The translations under genes were made by a program, and so were the position numbers. Positions 37,984 to 52,200 of a DNA stretch of 64,000 bases are shown in pieces. The stretch covers positions 1,058,225 through 1,122,224 of the forward strand of contig OY987308.1 in the NCBI GenBank assembly GCA_963920635.1. The letters run 5' to 3'. Position 1 is the first letter of the stretch, and each line of letters starts with the position of its first letter. The notes under the pieces were generated by a model. It searched no databases, was not told the origin of the DNA, and worked only from the letters and a program-made list of their open reading frames with translations. Source of the stretch: Pseudeuparius sepicola. Its lineage: Eukaryota; Arthropoda; Insecta; Coleoptera; Anthribidae.

Positions 37984-38967
37984 TTATGATTCGATGTGCG
38001 CCAACGGCGCCTTGTAAAAACTGTTGGGGAGGGTCCCCCCTACAACCCATACAACGCCGAAACATTTGCCAGGCCGTAGGAAAAACACGTCAGGCGAAAA
38101 ACTGTCAAAACTCTGTATATCCCGGACAAAAAAAAATCGCCATTTCTTTATGATTCGATGTGCGCCAACGGCGCCTTGTAAAAACTGTTGGGGAGGGTCC
38201 CCCCTACAACCCATACAACGCCGAAACATTTGCCAGGCCGTAGGAAATAAACTACAGGCGAAAAACCGTCAAAACTCTGTATATCCCGGACAAAAAAAAA
38301 TCGCCATTTCTTTATGATTCGATGTGCGCCAACGGCGCCTCGTAAAAACTGTTGGGGAGGGTCCCCCCTACAACCCATACAACGCCGAAACATTTGCCAG
38401 GCCGTAGGAAAAACACGACAGGCGAAAAACTGTCAAAACTCTGTATATCCCGGACAAAAAAAAATCGCCATTTCTTTATGATTCGATGTGCGCCAACGGC
38501 GCCTTGTAAAAACTGTTGGGGAGGGTCCCCCCTACAACCCATACAACGCCGAAACATTTGCCAGGCCGTAGGAAAAACACGTCAGGCGAAAAACTGTCAA
38601 AACTCTGTATATCCCGGACAAAAAAAAATCGCCATTTCTTTATGATTCGATGTGCGCCAACGGCGCCTTGTAAAAACTGTTGGGGAGGGTCCCCCCTACA
38701 ACCCATACAACGCCGAAACATTTGCCAGGCCGTAGGAAATAAACTACAGGCGAAAAACCGTCAAAACTCTGTATATCCCGGACAAAAAAAAATCGCCATT
38801 TCTTTATGATTCGATGTGCGCCAACGGCGCCTTGTAAAAACTGTTGGGGAGGGTCCCCCCTACAACCCATACAACGCCGAAACATTTGCCAGGCCGTAGG
38901 AAAAACACGACAGGCGAAAAACTGTCAAAACTCTGTATATCCCGGACAAAAAAAAATCGCCATTTCT
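37984..38967 (+). repeat. Trimer higher-order repeat A2-A3-A1, two copies
   Basis: Monomers at 37984, 38148, 38312, 38476, 38640 and 38804 read A2 A3 A1 A2 A3 A1. The 38312 monomer has a private change, gcctcgtaaaa instead of gccttgtaaaa. The trimer period is 492 bp. Confidence 0.83.
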
Positions 38968-39951
38968 TTATGATTCGATGTGCGCCAACGGCGCCTTGTA
39001 AAAACTGTTGGGGAGGGTCCCCCCTACAACCCATACAACGCCGAAACATTTGCCAGGCCGTAGGAAATAAACTACAGGCGAAAAACCGTCAAAACTCTGT
39101 ATATCCCGGACAAAAAAAAATCGCCATTTCTTTATGATTCGATGTGCGCCAACGGCGCCTTGTAAAAACTGTTGGAGAGGGTCCCCCCTACAACCCATAC
39201 AACGCCGAAACATTTGCCAGGCCGTAGGAAAAACACGACAGGCGAAAAACTGTCAAAACTCTGTATATCCCGGACAAAAAAAAATCGCCATTTCTTTATG
39301 ATTCGATGTGCGCCAACGGCGCCTTGTAAAAACTGTTGGAGAGGGTCTCCCCCACACCCCATACAACGCCGAAACATTTGCCAGGCCGTAGGAAAAACAC
39401 GACAGGCGAAAAACTGTCAAAACTCTGTATATCCCGGACAAAAAAAAATCGCCATTTCTTTATGATTCGATGTGCGCCAACGGCGCCTTGTAAAAACTGT
39501 TGGGGAGGGTCCCCCCTACAACCCATACAGCGCCGAAACATTTGCCAGGCCGTAGGAAAAACACGACAGGCGAAAAACTGTCAAAACTCTGTATATCCCG
39601 GACAAAAAAAAATCGCCATTTCTTTATGATTCGATGTGCGCCAACGGCGCCTTGTAAAAACTATTGGAGAGGGTCTCCCCCACACCCCATACAACGCCGA
39701 AACATTTGCCAGGCCGTAGGAAATAAACTACAGGCGAAAAACCGTCAAAAATCTGTATATCCCGGACAAAAAAAAATCGCCATTTCTTTATGATTCGATG
39801 TGCGCCAACGGCGCCTTGTAAAAACTATTGGAGAGGGTCTCCCCCACACCCCATACAACGCCGAAACATTTGCCAGGCCGTAGGAAATAAACTACAGGCG
39901 AAAAACCGTCAAAACTCTGTATATCCCGGACAAAAAAAAATCGCCATTTCT

Positions 39952-41263
39952 TTATGATTCGATGTGCGCCAACGGCGCCTTGTAAAAACTGTTGGGGAGG
40001 GTCCCCCCTACAACCCATACAACGCCGAAACATTTGCCAGGCCGTAGGAAAAACACGTCAGGCGAAAAACTGTCAAAACTCTGTATATCCCGGACAAAAA
40101 AAAATCGCCATTTCTTTATGATTCGATGTGCGCCAACGGCGCCTTGTAAAAACTGTTGGGGAGGGTCCCCCCTACAACCCATACAACGCCGAAACATTTG
40201 CCAGGCCGTAGGAAAAACACGACAGGCGAAAAACTGTCAAAACTCTGTATATCCCGGACAAAAAAAAATCGCCATTTCTTTATGATTCGATGTGCGCCAA
40301 CGGCGCCTTGTAAAAACTGTTGGAGAGGGTCTCCCCCACACCCCATACAACGCCGAAACATTTGCCAGGCCGTAGGAAAAACACGACAGGCGAAAAACCG
40401 TCAAAACTCTGTATATCCCGGACAAAAAAAAATCGCCATTTCTTTATGATTCGATGTGCGCCAACGGCGCCTTGTAAAAACTGTTGGAGAGGGTCTCCCC
40501 CACACCCCATACAACGCCGAAACATTTGCCAGGCCGTAGGAAATAAACTACAGGCGAAAAACCGTCAAAAATCTGTATATCCCGGACAAAAAAAAATCGC
40601 CATTTCTTTATGATTCGATGTGCGCCAACGGCGCCTTGTAAAAACTGTTGGGGAGGGTCCCCCCTACAACCCATACAACGCCGAAACATTTGCCAGGCCG
40701 TAGGAAAAACACGTCAGGCGAAAAACTGTCAAAACTCTGTATATCCCGGACAAAAAAAAATCGCCATTTCTTTATGATTCGATGTGCGCCAACGGCGCCT
40801 TGTAAAAACTGTTGGGGAGGGTCCCCCCTACAACCCATACAACGCCGAAACATTTGCCAGGCCGTAGGAAAAACACGACAGGCGAAAAACTGTCAAAACT
40901 CTGTATATCCCGGACAAAAAAAAATCGCCATTTCTTTATGATTCGATGTGCGCCAACGGCGCCTTGTAAAAACTGTTGGAGAGGGTCTCCCCCACACCCC
41001 ATACAACGCCGAAACATTTGCCAGGCCGTAGGAAAAACACGACAGGCGAAAAACCGTCAAAACTCTGTATATCCCGGACAAAAAAAAATCGCCATTTCTT
41101 TATGATTCGATGTGCGCCAACGGCGCCTTGTAAAAACTGTTGGAGAGGGTCTCCCCCACACCCCATACAACGCCGAAACATTTGCCAGGCCGTAGGAAAT
41201 AAACTACAGGCGAAAAACCGTCAAAAATCTGTATATCCCGGACAAAAAAAAATCGCCATTTCT
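39952..41263 (+). repeat. Tetramer higher-order repeat A2-A1-B5-B4, two copies (656 bp)
   Basis: Monomers from 39952 read A2 A1 B5 B4 and repeat from 40608. The hybrid B5 monomers (acgacagg with ccgtc) at 40280 and 40936 mark the register. I see no difference between the two 656-bp copies. A ten-monomer duplication starts directly after. Confidence 0.88.
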
Positions 41264-44214
41264 TTATGATTCGATGTGCGCCAACGGCGCCTTGTAAAAA
41301 CTGTTGGGGAGGGTCCCCCCTACAACCCATACAACGCCGAAACATTTGCCAGGCCGTAGGAAAAACACGACAGGCGAAAAACTGTCAAAACTCTGTATAT
41401 CCCGGACAAAAAAAAATCGCCATTTCTTTATGATTCGATGTGCGCCAACGGCGCCTTGTAAAAACTGTTGGAGAGGGTCCCCCCTACAATCCATACAACG
41501 CCGAAACATTTGCCAGGCCGTAGGAAAAACACGACAGGCGAAAAACTGTCAAAACTCTGTATATCCCGGACAAAAAAAAATCGCCATTTCTTTATGATTC
41601 GATGTGCGCCAACGGCGCCTTGTAAAAACTGTTGGAGAGGGTCTCCCCCACACCCCATACAACGCCGAAACATTTGCCAGGCCGTAGGAAAAACACGACA
41701 GGCGAAAAACTGTCAAAACTCTGTATATCCCGGACAAAAAAAAATCGCCATTTCTTTATGATTCGATGTGCGCCAACGGCGCCTTGTAAAAACTGTTGGG
41801 GAGGGTCCCCCCTACAACCCATACAACGCCGAAACATTTGCCAGGCCGTAGGAAAAACACGACAGGCGAAAAACTGTCAAAACTCTGTATATCCCGGACA
41901 AAAAAAAATCGCCATTTCTTTATGATTCGATGTGCGCCAACGGCGCCTTGTAAAAACTATTGGAGAGGGTCTCCCCCACACCCCATACAACGCCGAAACA
42001 TTTGCCAGGCCGTAGGAAAAACACGACAGGCGAAAAACTGTCAAAACTCTGTATATCCCGGACAAAAAAAAATCGCCATTTCTTTATGATTCGATGTGCG
42101 CCAACGGCGCCTTGTAAAAACTGTTGGGGAGGGTCCCCCCTACAATCCATACAACGCCGAAACATTTGCCAGGCCGTAGGAAATAAACTACAGGCGAAAA
42201 ACCGTCAAAACTCTGTATATCCCGGACAAAAAAAAATCGCCATTTCTTTATGATTCGATGTGCGCCAACGGCGCCTTGTAAAAACTGTTGGGGAGGGTCC
42301 CCCCTACAACCCATACAACGCCGAAACATTTGCCAGGCCGTAGGAAAAACACGACAGGCGAAAAACTGTCAAAACTCTGTATATCCCGGACAAAAAAAAA
42401 TCGCCATTTCTTTATGATTCGATGTGCGCCAACGGCGCCTTGTAAAAACTGTTGGGGAGGGTCCCCCCTACAACCCATACAACGCCGAAACATTTGCCAG
42501 GCCGTAGGAAATAAACTACAGGCGAAAAACCGTCAAAACTCTGTATATCCCGGACAAAAAAAAATCGCCATTTCTTTATGATTCGATGTGCGCCAACGGC
42601 GCCTTGTAAAAACTATTGGAGAGGGTCTCCCCCACACCCCATACAACGCCGAAACATTTGCCAGGCCGTAGGAAAAACACGACAGGCGAAAAACCGTCAA
42701 AACTCTGTATATCCCGGACAAAAAAAAATCGCCATTTCTTTATGATTCGATGTGCGCCAACGGCGCCTTGTAAAAACTGTTGGAGAGGGTCTCCCCCACA
42801 CCCCATACAACGCCGAAACATTTGCCAGGCCGTAGGAAATAAACTACAGGCGAAAAACCGTCAAAAATCTGTATATCCCGGACAAAAAAAAATCGCCATT
42901 TCTTTATGATTCGATGTGCGCCAACGGCGCCTTGTAAAAACTGTTGGGGAGGGTCCCCCCTACAACCCATACAACGCCGAAACATTTGCCAGGCCGTAGG
43001 AAAAACACGACAGGCGAAAAACTGTCAAAACTCTGTATATCCCGGACAAAAAAAAATCGCCATTTCTTTATGATTCGATGTGCGCCAACGGCGCCTTGTA
43101 AAAACTGTTGGAGAGGGTCCCCCCTACAACCCATACAACGCCGAAACATTTGCCAGGCCGTAGGAAAAACACGACAGGCGAAAAACTGTCAAAACTCTGT
43201 ATATCCCGGACAAAAAAAAATCGCCATTTCTTTATGATTCGATGTGCGCCAACGGCGCCTTGTAAAAACTGTTGGAGAGGGTCTCCCCCACACCCCATAC
43301 AACGCCGAAACATTTGCCAGGCCGTAGGAAAAACACGACAGGCGAAAAACTGTCAAAACTCTGTATATCCCGGACAAAAAAAAATCGCCATTTCTTTATG
43401 ATTCGATGTGCGCCAACGGCGCCTTGTAAAAACTGTTGGGGAGGGTCCCCCCTACAACCCATACAACGCCGAAACATTTGCCAGGCCGTAGGAAAAACAC
43501 GACAGGCGAAAAACTGTCAAAACTCTGTATATCCCGGACAAAAAAAAATCGCCATTTCTTTATGATTCGATGTGCGCCAACGGCGCCTTGTAAAAACTAT
43601 TGGAGAGGGTCTCCCCCACACCCCATACAACGCCGAAACATTTGCCAGGCCGTAGGAAAAACACGACAGGCGAAAAACTGTCAAAACTCTGTATATCCCG
43701 GACAAAAAAAATCGCCATTTCTTTATGATTCGATGTGCGCCAACGGCGCCTTGTAAAAACTGTTGGGGAGGGTCCCCCCTACAATCCATACAACGCCGAA
43801 ACATTTGCCAGGCCGTAGGAAATAAACTACAGGCGAAAAACCGTCAAAACTCTGTATATCCCGGACAAAAAAAAATCGCCATTTCTTTATGATTCGATGT
43901 GCGCCAACGGCGCCTTGTAAAAACTGTTGGGGAGGGTCCTCCCTACAACCCATACAACGCCGAAACATTTGCCAGGCCGTAGGAAAAACACGACAGGCGA
44001 AAAACTGTCAAAACTCTGTATATCCCGGACAAAAAAAAATCGCCATTTCTTTATGATTCGATGTGCGCCAACGGCGCCTTGTAAAAACTGTTGGGGAGGG
44101 TCCCCCCTACAACCCATACAACGCCGAAACATTTGCCAGGCCGTAGGAAATAAACTACAGGCGAAAAACCGTCAAAACTCTGTATATCCCGGACAAAAAA
44201 AAATCGCCATTTCT
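41264..44214 (+). repeat. Ten-monomer higher-order repeat (1640 bp), one full and one partial copy
   Basis: Copy 1 (41264-42903) reads A1 E1 B1 A1 C1 A3 A1 A3 C5 B4. Copy 2 (42904-44214) repeats the first eight. The A3 monomers at 42084 and 43723 share tacaatccat instead of tacaacccat, which ties the copies together. The E1 monomer at 41428 also has tacaatcc but its partner at 43068 does not, so the marker moved or was lost after duplication. Copy 2 has a 163-bp monomer at 43560 and a private ggtcctccctac at 43887. Confidence 0.88.
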
Positions 44215-44706
44215 TTATGATTCGATGTGCGCCAACGGCGCCTTGTAAAAACTATTGGAGAGGGTCTCACCCACACCCCATACAACGCCGAAACATTTGC
44301 CAGGCCGTAGGAAAAACACGACAGGCGAAAAACTGTCAAAACTCTGTATATCCCGGACAAAAAAAAATCGCCATTTCTTTATGATTCGATGTGCGCCAAC
44401 GGCGCCTTGTAAAAACTGTTGGGGAGGGTCCCCCCTACAACCCATACAACGCCGAAACATTTGCCAGGCCGTAGGAAATAAACTACAGGCGAAAAACCGT
44501 CAAAACTCTGTATATCCCGGACAAAAAAAAATCGCCATTTCTTTATGATTCGATGTGCGCCAACGGCGCCTTGTAAAAACTGTTGGGGAGGGTCCCCCCT
44601 ACAACCCATACAACGCCGAAACATTTGCCAGGCCGTAGGAAATAAACTACAGGCGAAAAACCGTCAAAACTCTGTATATCCCGGACAAAAAAAAATCGCC
44701 ATTTCT

Positions 44707-47494
44707 TTATGATTCGATGTGCGCCAACGGCGCCTTGTAAAAACTATTGGAGAGGGTCTCCCCCACACCCCATACAACGCCGAAACATTTGCCAGGCCGT
44801 AGGAAAAACACGACAGGCGAAAAACTGTCAAAACTCTGTATATCCCGGACAAAAAAAAATCGCCATTTCTTTATGATTCGATGTGCGCCAACGGCGCCTT
44901 GTAAAAACTGTTGGGGAGGGTCCCCCCTACAACCCATACAACGCCGAAACATTTGCCAGGCCGTAGGAAATAAACTACAGGCGAAAAACCGTCAAAACTC
45001 TGTATATCCCGGACAAAAAAAAATCGCCATTTCTTTATGATTCGATGTGCGCCAACGGCGCCTTGTAAAAACTGTTGGGGAGGGTCCCCCCTACAACCCA
45101 TACAACGCCGAAACATTTGCCAGGCCGTAGGAAAAACACGACAGGCGAAAAACTGTCAAAACTCTGTATATCCCGGACAAAAAAAAATCGCCATTTCTTT
45201 ATGATTCGATGTGCGCCAACGGCGCCTTGTAAAAACTGTTGGAGAGGGTCTCCCCCACACCCCATACAACGCCGAAACATTTGCCAGGCCGTAGGAAATA
45301 AACTACAGGCGAAAAACCGTCAAAAATCTGTATATCCCGGACAAAAAAAAATCGCCATTTCTTTATGATTCGATGTGCGCCAACGGCGCCTTGTAAAAAC
45401 TGTTGGGGAGGGTCCCCCCTACAACCCATACAACGCCGAAACATTTGCCAGGCCGTAGGAAATAAACTACAGGCGAAAAACCGTCAAAAATCTGTATATC
45501 CCGGACAAAAAAAAATCGCCATTTCTTTATGATTCGATGTGCGCCAACGGCGCCTTGTAAAAACTGTTGGGGAGGGTCCCCCCTACAACCCATACAACGC
45601 CGAAACATTTGCCAGGCCGTAGGAAAAACACGTCAGGCGAAAAACTGTCAAAACTCTGTATATCCCGGACAAAAAAAAATCGCCATTTCTTTATGATTCG
45701 ATGTGCGCCAACGGCGCCTTGTAAAAACTGTTGGGGAGGGTCCCCCCTACAACCCATACAACGCCGAAACATTTGCCAGGCCGTAGGAAAAACACGTCAG
45801 GCGAAAAACTGTCAAAACTCTGTATATCCCGGACAAAAAAAAATCGCCATTTCTTTATGATTCGATGTGCGCCAACGGCGCCTTGTAAAAACTGTTGGGG
45901 AGGGTCCCCCCTACAACCCATACAACGCCGAAACATTTGCCAGGCCGTAGGAAATAAACTACAGGCGAAAAACCGTCAAAACTCTGTATATCCCGGACAA
46001 AAAAAAATCGCCATTTCTTTATGATTCGATGTGCGCCAACGGCGCCTTGTAAAAACTATTGGAGAGGGTCTCCCCCACACCCCATACAACGCCGAAACAT
46101 TTGCCAGGCCGTAGGAAAAACACGACAGGCGAAAAACTGTCAAAACTCTGTATATCCCGGACAAAAAAAAATCGCCATTTCTTTATGATTCGATGTGCGC
46201 CAACGGCGCCTTGTAAAAACTGTTGGGGAGGGTCCCCCCTACAACCCATACAACGCCGAAACATTTGCCAGGCCGTAGGAAATAAACTACAGGCGAAAAA
46301 CCGTCAAAACTCTGTATATCCCGGACAAAAAAAAATCGCCATTTCTTTATGATTCGATGTGCGCCAACGGCGCCTTGTAAAAACTATTGGAGAGGGTCTC
46401 CCCCACACCCCATACAACGCCGAAACATTTGCCAGGCCGTAGGAAAAACACGACAGGCGAAAAACTGTCAAAACTCTGTATATCCCGGACAAAAAAAAAT
46501 CGCCATTTCTTTATGATTCGATGTGCGCCAACGGCGCCTTGTAAAAACTGTTGGGGAGGGTCCCCCCTACAACCCATACAACGCCGAAACATTTGCCAGG
46601 CCGTAGGAAATAAACTACAGGCGAAAAACCGTCAAAACTCTGTATATCCCGGACAAAAAAAAATCGCCATTTCTTTATGATTCGATGTGCGCCAACGGCG
46701 CCTTGTAAAAACTGTTGGGGAGGGTCCCCCCTACAACCCATACAACGCCGAAACATTTGCCAGGCCGTAGGAAAAACACGACAGGCGAAAAACTGTCAAA
46801 ACTCTGTATATCCCGGACAAAAAAAAATCGCCATTTCTTTATGATTCGATGTGCGCCAACGGCGCCTTGTAAAAACTGTTGGAGAGGGTCTCCCCCACAC
46901 CCCATACAACGCCGAAACATTTGCCAGGCCGTAGGAAATAAACTACAGGCGAAAAACCGTCAAAAATCTGTATATCCCGGACAAAAAAAAATCGCCATTT
47001 CTTTATGATTCGATGTGCGCCAACGGCGCCTTGTAAAAACTGTTGGGGAGGGTCCCCCCTACAACCCATACAACGCCGAAACATTTGCCAGGCCGTAGGA
47101 AATAAACTACAGGCGAAAAACCGTCAAAAATCTGTATATCCCGGACAAAAAAAAATCGCCATTTCTTTATGATTCGATGTGCGCCAACGGCGCCTTGTAA
47201 AAACTGTTGGGGAGGGTCCCCCCTACAACCCATACAACGCCGAAACATTTGCCAGGCCGTAGGAAAAACACGTCAGGCGAAAAACTGTCAAAACTCTGTA
47301 TATCCCGGACAAAAAAAAATCGCCATTTCTTTATGATTCGATGTGCGCCAACGGCGCCTTGTAAAAACTGTTGGGGAGGGTCCCCCCTACAACCCATACA
47401 ACGCCGAAACATTTGCCAGGCCGTAGGAAAAACACGTCAGGCGAAAAACTGTCAAAACTCTGTATATCCCGGACAAAAAAAAATCGCCATTTCT
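44707..47494 (+). repeat. Second ten-monomer higher-order repeat (1640 bp), one full and one partial copy
   Basis: Copy 1 (44707-46346) reads C1 A3 A1 B4 A4 A2 A2 A3 C1 A3. Copy 2 (46347-47494) repeats the first seven, then changes to C4 A1 A1 C4. Within it, A3 C1 is also doubled as a dimer at 45855-46510. The unit is unrelated in order to the ten-monomer unit just upstream, although the period is the same. Confidence 0.88.
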
Positions 47495-49298
47495 TTATGA
47501 TTCGATGTGCGCCAACGGCGCCTTGTAAAAACTATTGGAGAGGGTCTCCCCCACACCCCATACAACGCCGAAACATTTGCCAGGCCGTAGGAAATAAACT
47601 ACAGGCGAAAAACCGTCAAAAATCTGTATATCCCGGACAAAAAAAAATCGCCATTTCTTTATGATTCGATGTGCGCCAACGGCGCCTTGTAAAAACTGTT
47701 GGGGAGGGTCCCCCCTACAACCCATACAACGCCGAAACATTTGCCAGGCCGTAGGAAAAACACGACAGGCGAAAAACTGTCAAAACTCTGTATATCCCGG
47801 ACAAAAAAAAATCGCCATTTCTTTATGATTCGATGTGCGCCAACGGCGCCTTGTAAAAACTGTTGGGGAGGGTCCCCCCTACAACCCATACAACGCCGAA
47901 ACATTTGCCAGGCCGTAGGAAAAACACGACAGGCGAAAAACTGTCAAAACTCTGTATATCCCGGACAAAAAAAAATCGCCATTTCTTTATGATTCGATGT
48001 GCGCCAACGGCGCCTTGTAAAAACTATTGGAGAGGGTCTCCCCCACACCCCATACAACGCCGAAACATTTGCCAGGCCGTAGGAAATAAACTACAGGCGA
48101 AAAACCGTCAAAAATCTGTATATCCCGGACAAAAAAAAATCGCCATTTCTTTATGATTCGATGTGCGCCAACGGCGCCTTGTAAAAACTGTTGGGGAGGG
48201 TCCCCCCTACAACCCATACAACGCCGAAACATTTGCCAGGCCGTAGGAAATAAACTACAGGCGAAAAACCGTCAAAACTCTGTATATCCCGGACAAAAAA
48301 AAATCGCCATTTCTTTATGATTCGATGTGCGCCAACGGCGCCTTGTAAAAACTGTTGGGGAGGGTCCCCCCTACAACCCATACAACGCCGAAACATTTGC
48401 CAGGCCGTAGGAAATAAACTACAGGCGAAAAACCGTCAAAACTCTGTATATCCCGGACAAAAAAAAATCGCCATTTCTTTATGATTCGATGTGCGCCAAC
48501 GGCGCCTTGTAAAAACTATTGGAGAGGGTCTCCCCCACACCCCATACAACGCCGAAACATTTGCCAGGCCGTAGGAAAAACACGACAGGCGAAAAACTGT
48601 CAAAACTCTGTATATCCCGGACAAAAAAAAATCGCCATTTCTTTATGATTCGATGTGCGCCAACGGCGCCTTGTAAAAACTGTTGGAGAGGGTCTCCCCC
48701 ACACCCCATACAACGCCGAAACATTTGCCAGGCCGTAGGAAATAAACTACAGGCGAAAAACCGTCAAAACTCTGTATATCCCGGACAAAAAAAAATCGCC
48801 ATTTCTTTATGATTCGATGTGCGCCAACGGCGCCTTGTAAAAACTGTTGGGGAGGGTCCCCCCTACAACCCATACAACGCCGAAACATTTGCCAGGCCGT
48901 AGGAAAAACACGACAGGCGAAAAACTGTCAAAACTCTGTATATCCCGGACAAAAAAAAATCGCCATTTCTTTATGATTCGATGTGCGCCAACGGCGCCTT
49001 GTAAAAACTGTTGGGGAGGGTCCCCCCTACAACCCATACAACGCCGAAACATTTGCCAGGCCGTAGGAAAAACACGACAGGCGAAAAACTGTCAAAACTC
49101 TGTATATCCCGGACAAAAAAAAATCGCCATTTCTTTATGATTCGATGTGCGCCAACGGCGCCTTGTAAAAACTGTTGGAGAGGGTCTCCCCCACACCCCA
49201 TACAACGCCGAAACATTTGCCAGGCCGTAGGAAATAAACTACAGGCGAAAAACCGTCAAAAATCTGTATATCCCGGACAAAAAAAAATCGCCATTTCT

Positions 49299-52200
49299 TT
49301 ATGATTCGATGTGCGCCAACGGCGCCTTGTAAAAACTGTTGGAGAGGGTCTCCCCCACACCCCATACAACGCCGAAACATTTGCCAGGCCGTAGGAAATA
49401 AACTACAGGCGAAAAACCGTCAAAACTCTGTATATCCCGGGAAAAAAAATTCGCCATTTCTTTATGATTCGATGTGCGCCAACGGCGCCTTGTAAAAACT
49501 GTTGGGGAGGGTCCCCCCTACAACCCATACAACGCCGAAACATTTGCCAGGCCGTAGGAAAAACACGACAGGCGAAAAACTGTCAAAACTCTGTATATCC
49601 CGGACAAAAAAAAATCGCCATTTCTTTATGATTCGATGTGCGCCAACGGCGCCTTGTAAAAACTGTTGGGGAGGGTCCCCCCTACCCCCCATACAACGCC
49701 GAAACATTAACCAGGCCGTAGGAAAAAAACTACAGGCGAAAAACCGTCAAAACTCTGTATATCCCGGGCAAAAAAAAATCGCCATTTCCTTATGATTCGA
49801 TGTGCGCCAACCGCGCCTTGTAAAAACTGTTGGGGAGGGTCCCCCCTACCCCCCATACAACGCCGAAACATTTGCCAGGCCGTAGGAAATAAACTACAGG
49901 CGAAAAACCGTCAAAACTCTGTATATCCCGGACAAAAAAAAATCGCCATTTCCTTATGATTCGATGTGCGCCAACGGCGCCTTGTAAAAACTGTTGGAGA
50001 GGGTCTCCCCCACACCCCATACAACGCCGAAACATTTGCCAGGCCGTAGGAAATAAACTACAGGCGAAAAACCGTCAAAACTCTGTATATCCCGGACAAA
50101 AAAAAATCGCCATTTCTTTATGATTCGATGTGCGCCAACGGCGCCTTGTAAAAACTGTTGGGGAGGGTCCCCCCTACAACCCATACAACGCCGAAACATT
50201 TGCCAGGCCGTAGGAAAAACACGACAGGCGAAAAACTGTCAAAACTCTGTATATCCCGGACAAAAAAAAATCGCCATTTCTTTATGATTCGATGTGCGCC
50301 AACGGCGCCTTGTAAAAACTGTTGGGGAGGGTCCCCCCTACCCCCCATACAACGCCGAAACATTTGCCAGGCCGTAGGAAAAAAACGACAGGCGAAAAAC
50401 CGTCAAAAATCTGTATATCCCGGACAAAAAAAAATCGCCATTTCTTTATGATTCGATGTGCGCCAACGGCGCCTTGTAAAAACTGTTGGGGAGGGTCCCC
50501 CCTACAACCCATACAACGCCGAAACATTTGCCAGGCCGTAGGAAATAAACTACAGGCGAAAAACCGTCAAAACTCTGTATATCCCGGACAAAAAAAAATC
50601 GCCATTTCTTTATGATTCGATGTGCGCCAACGGCGCCTTGTAAAAACTGTTGGAGAGGGTCTCCCCCACACCCCATACAACGCCGAAACATTTGCCAGGC
50701 CGTAGGAAATAAACTACAGGCGAAAAACCGTCAAAACTCTGTATATCCCGGACAAAAAAAAATCGCCATTTCTTTATGATTCGATGTGCGCCAACGGCGC
50801 CTTGTAAAAACTGTTGGAGAGGGTCCCCCCTACCCCCCATACAACGCCGAAACATTTGCCAGGCCGTAGGAAAAACACGACAGGCGAAAAACTGTCAAAA
50901 CTCTGTATATCCCGGACAAAAAAAAATCGCCATTTCTTTATGATTCGATGTGCGCCAACGGCGCCTTGTAAAAACTGTTGGAGAGGGTCTCCCCCACACC
51001 CCATACAACGCCGAAACATTTGCCAGGCCGTAGGAAATAAACTACAGGCGAAAAACCGTCAAAACTCTGTATATCCCGGACAAAAAAAAATCGCCATTTC
51101 TTTATGATTCGATGTGCGCCAACGGCGCCTTGTAAAAACTGTTGGGGAGGGTCCCCCCTACAACCCATACAACGCCGAAACATTTGCCAGGCCGTAGGAA
51201 AAACACGACAGGCGAAAAACTGTCAAAACTCTGTATATCCCGGAAAAAAAAAAATCGCCATTTCTTTATGATTCGATGTGCGCCAACGGCGCCTTGTAAA
51301 AACTGTTGGGGAGGGTCCCCCCTACAACCCATACAACGCCGAAACATTTGCCAGGCCGTAGGAAAAACACGACAGGCGAAAAACTGTCAAAACTCTGTAT
51401 ATCCCGGACAAAAAAAAATCGCCATTTCTTTATGATTCGATGTGCGCCAACGGCGCCTTGTAAAAACTGTTGGGGAGGTTCCCCCCTACAACCCATACAA
51501 CGCCGAAACATTTGCCAGGCCGTAGGAAAAACACGACAGGCGAAAAACTGTCAAAACTCTGTATATCCCGGACAAAAAAAAATCGCCATTTCTTTATGAT
51601 TCGATGTGCGCCAACGGCGCCTTGTAAAAACTGTTGGGGAGGGTCCCCCCTACAACCCATACAACGCCGAAACATTTGCCAGGCCGTAGGAAAAACACGA
51701 CAGGCGAAAAACTGTCAAAACTCTGTATATCCCGGACAAAAAAAAATCGCCATTTCTTTATGATTCGATGTGCGCCAACGGCGCCTTGTAAAAACTGTTG
51801 GAGAGGGTCTCCCCCACACCCCATACAACGCCGAAACATTTGCCAGGCCGTAGGAAAAACACGACAGGCGAAAAACCGTCAAAACTCTGTATATCCCGGG
51901 AAAAAAAATTCGCCATTTCTTTATGATTCGATGTGCGCCAACGGCGCCTTGTAAAAACTGTTGGGGAGGGTCCCCCCTACCCCCCATACAACGCCGAAAC
52001 ATTTGCCAGGCCGTAGGAAATAAACTACAGGCGAAAAACCGTCAAAACTCTGTATATCCCGGACAAAAAAAAATCGCCATTTCTTTATGATTCGATGTGC
52101 GCCAACGGCGCCTTGTAAAAACTGTTGGAGAGGGTCTCCCCCACACCCCATACAACGCCGAAACATTTGCCAGGCCGTAGGAAAAACACGACAGGCGAAA

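Noticed and set aside
44543..44706. G-quadruplex potential in ordinary A heads
   Set aside because: Only two or three G runs fall close together on either strand in A and B heads, which is not enough for a four-run motif. Only the H heads come near it.
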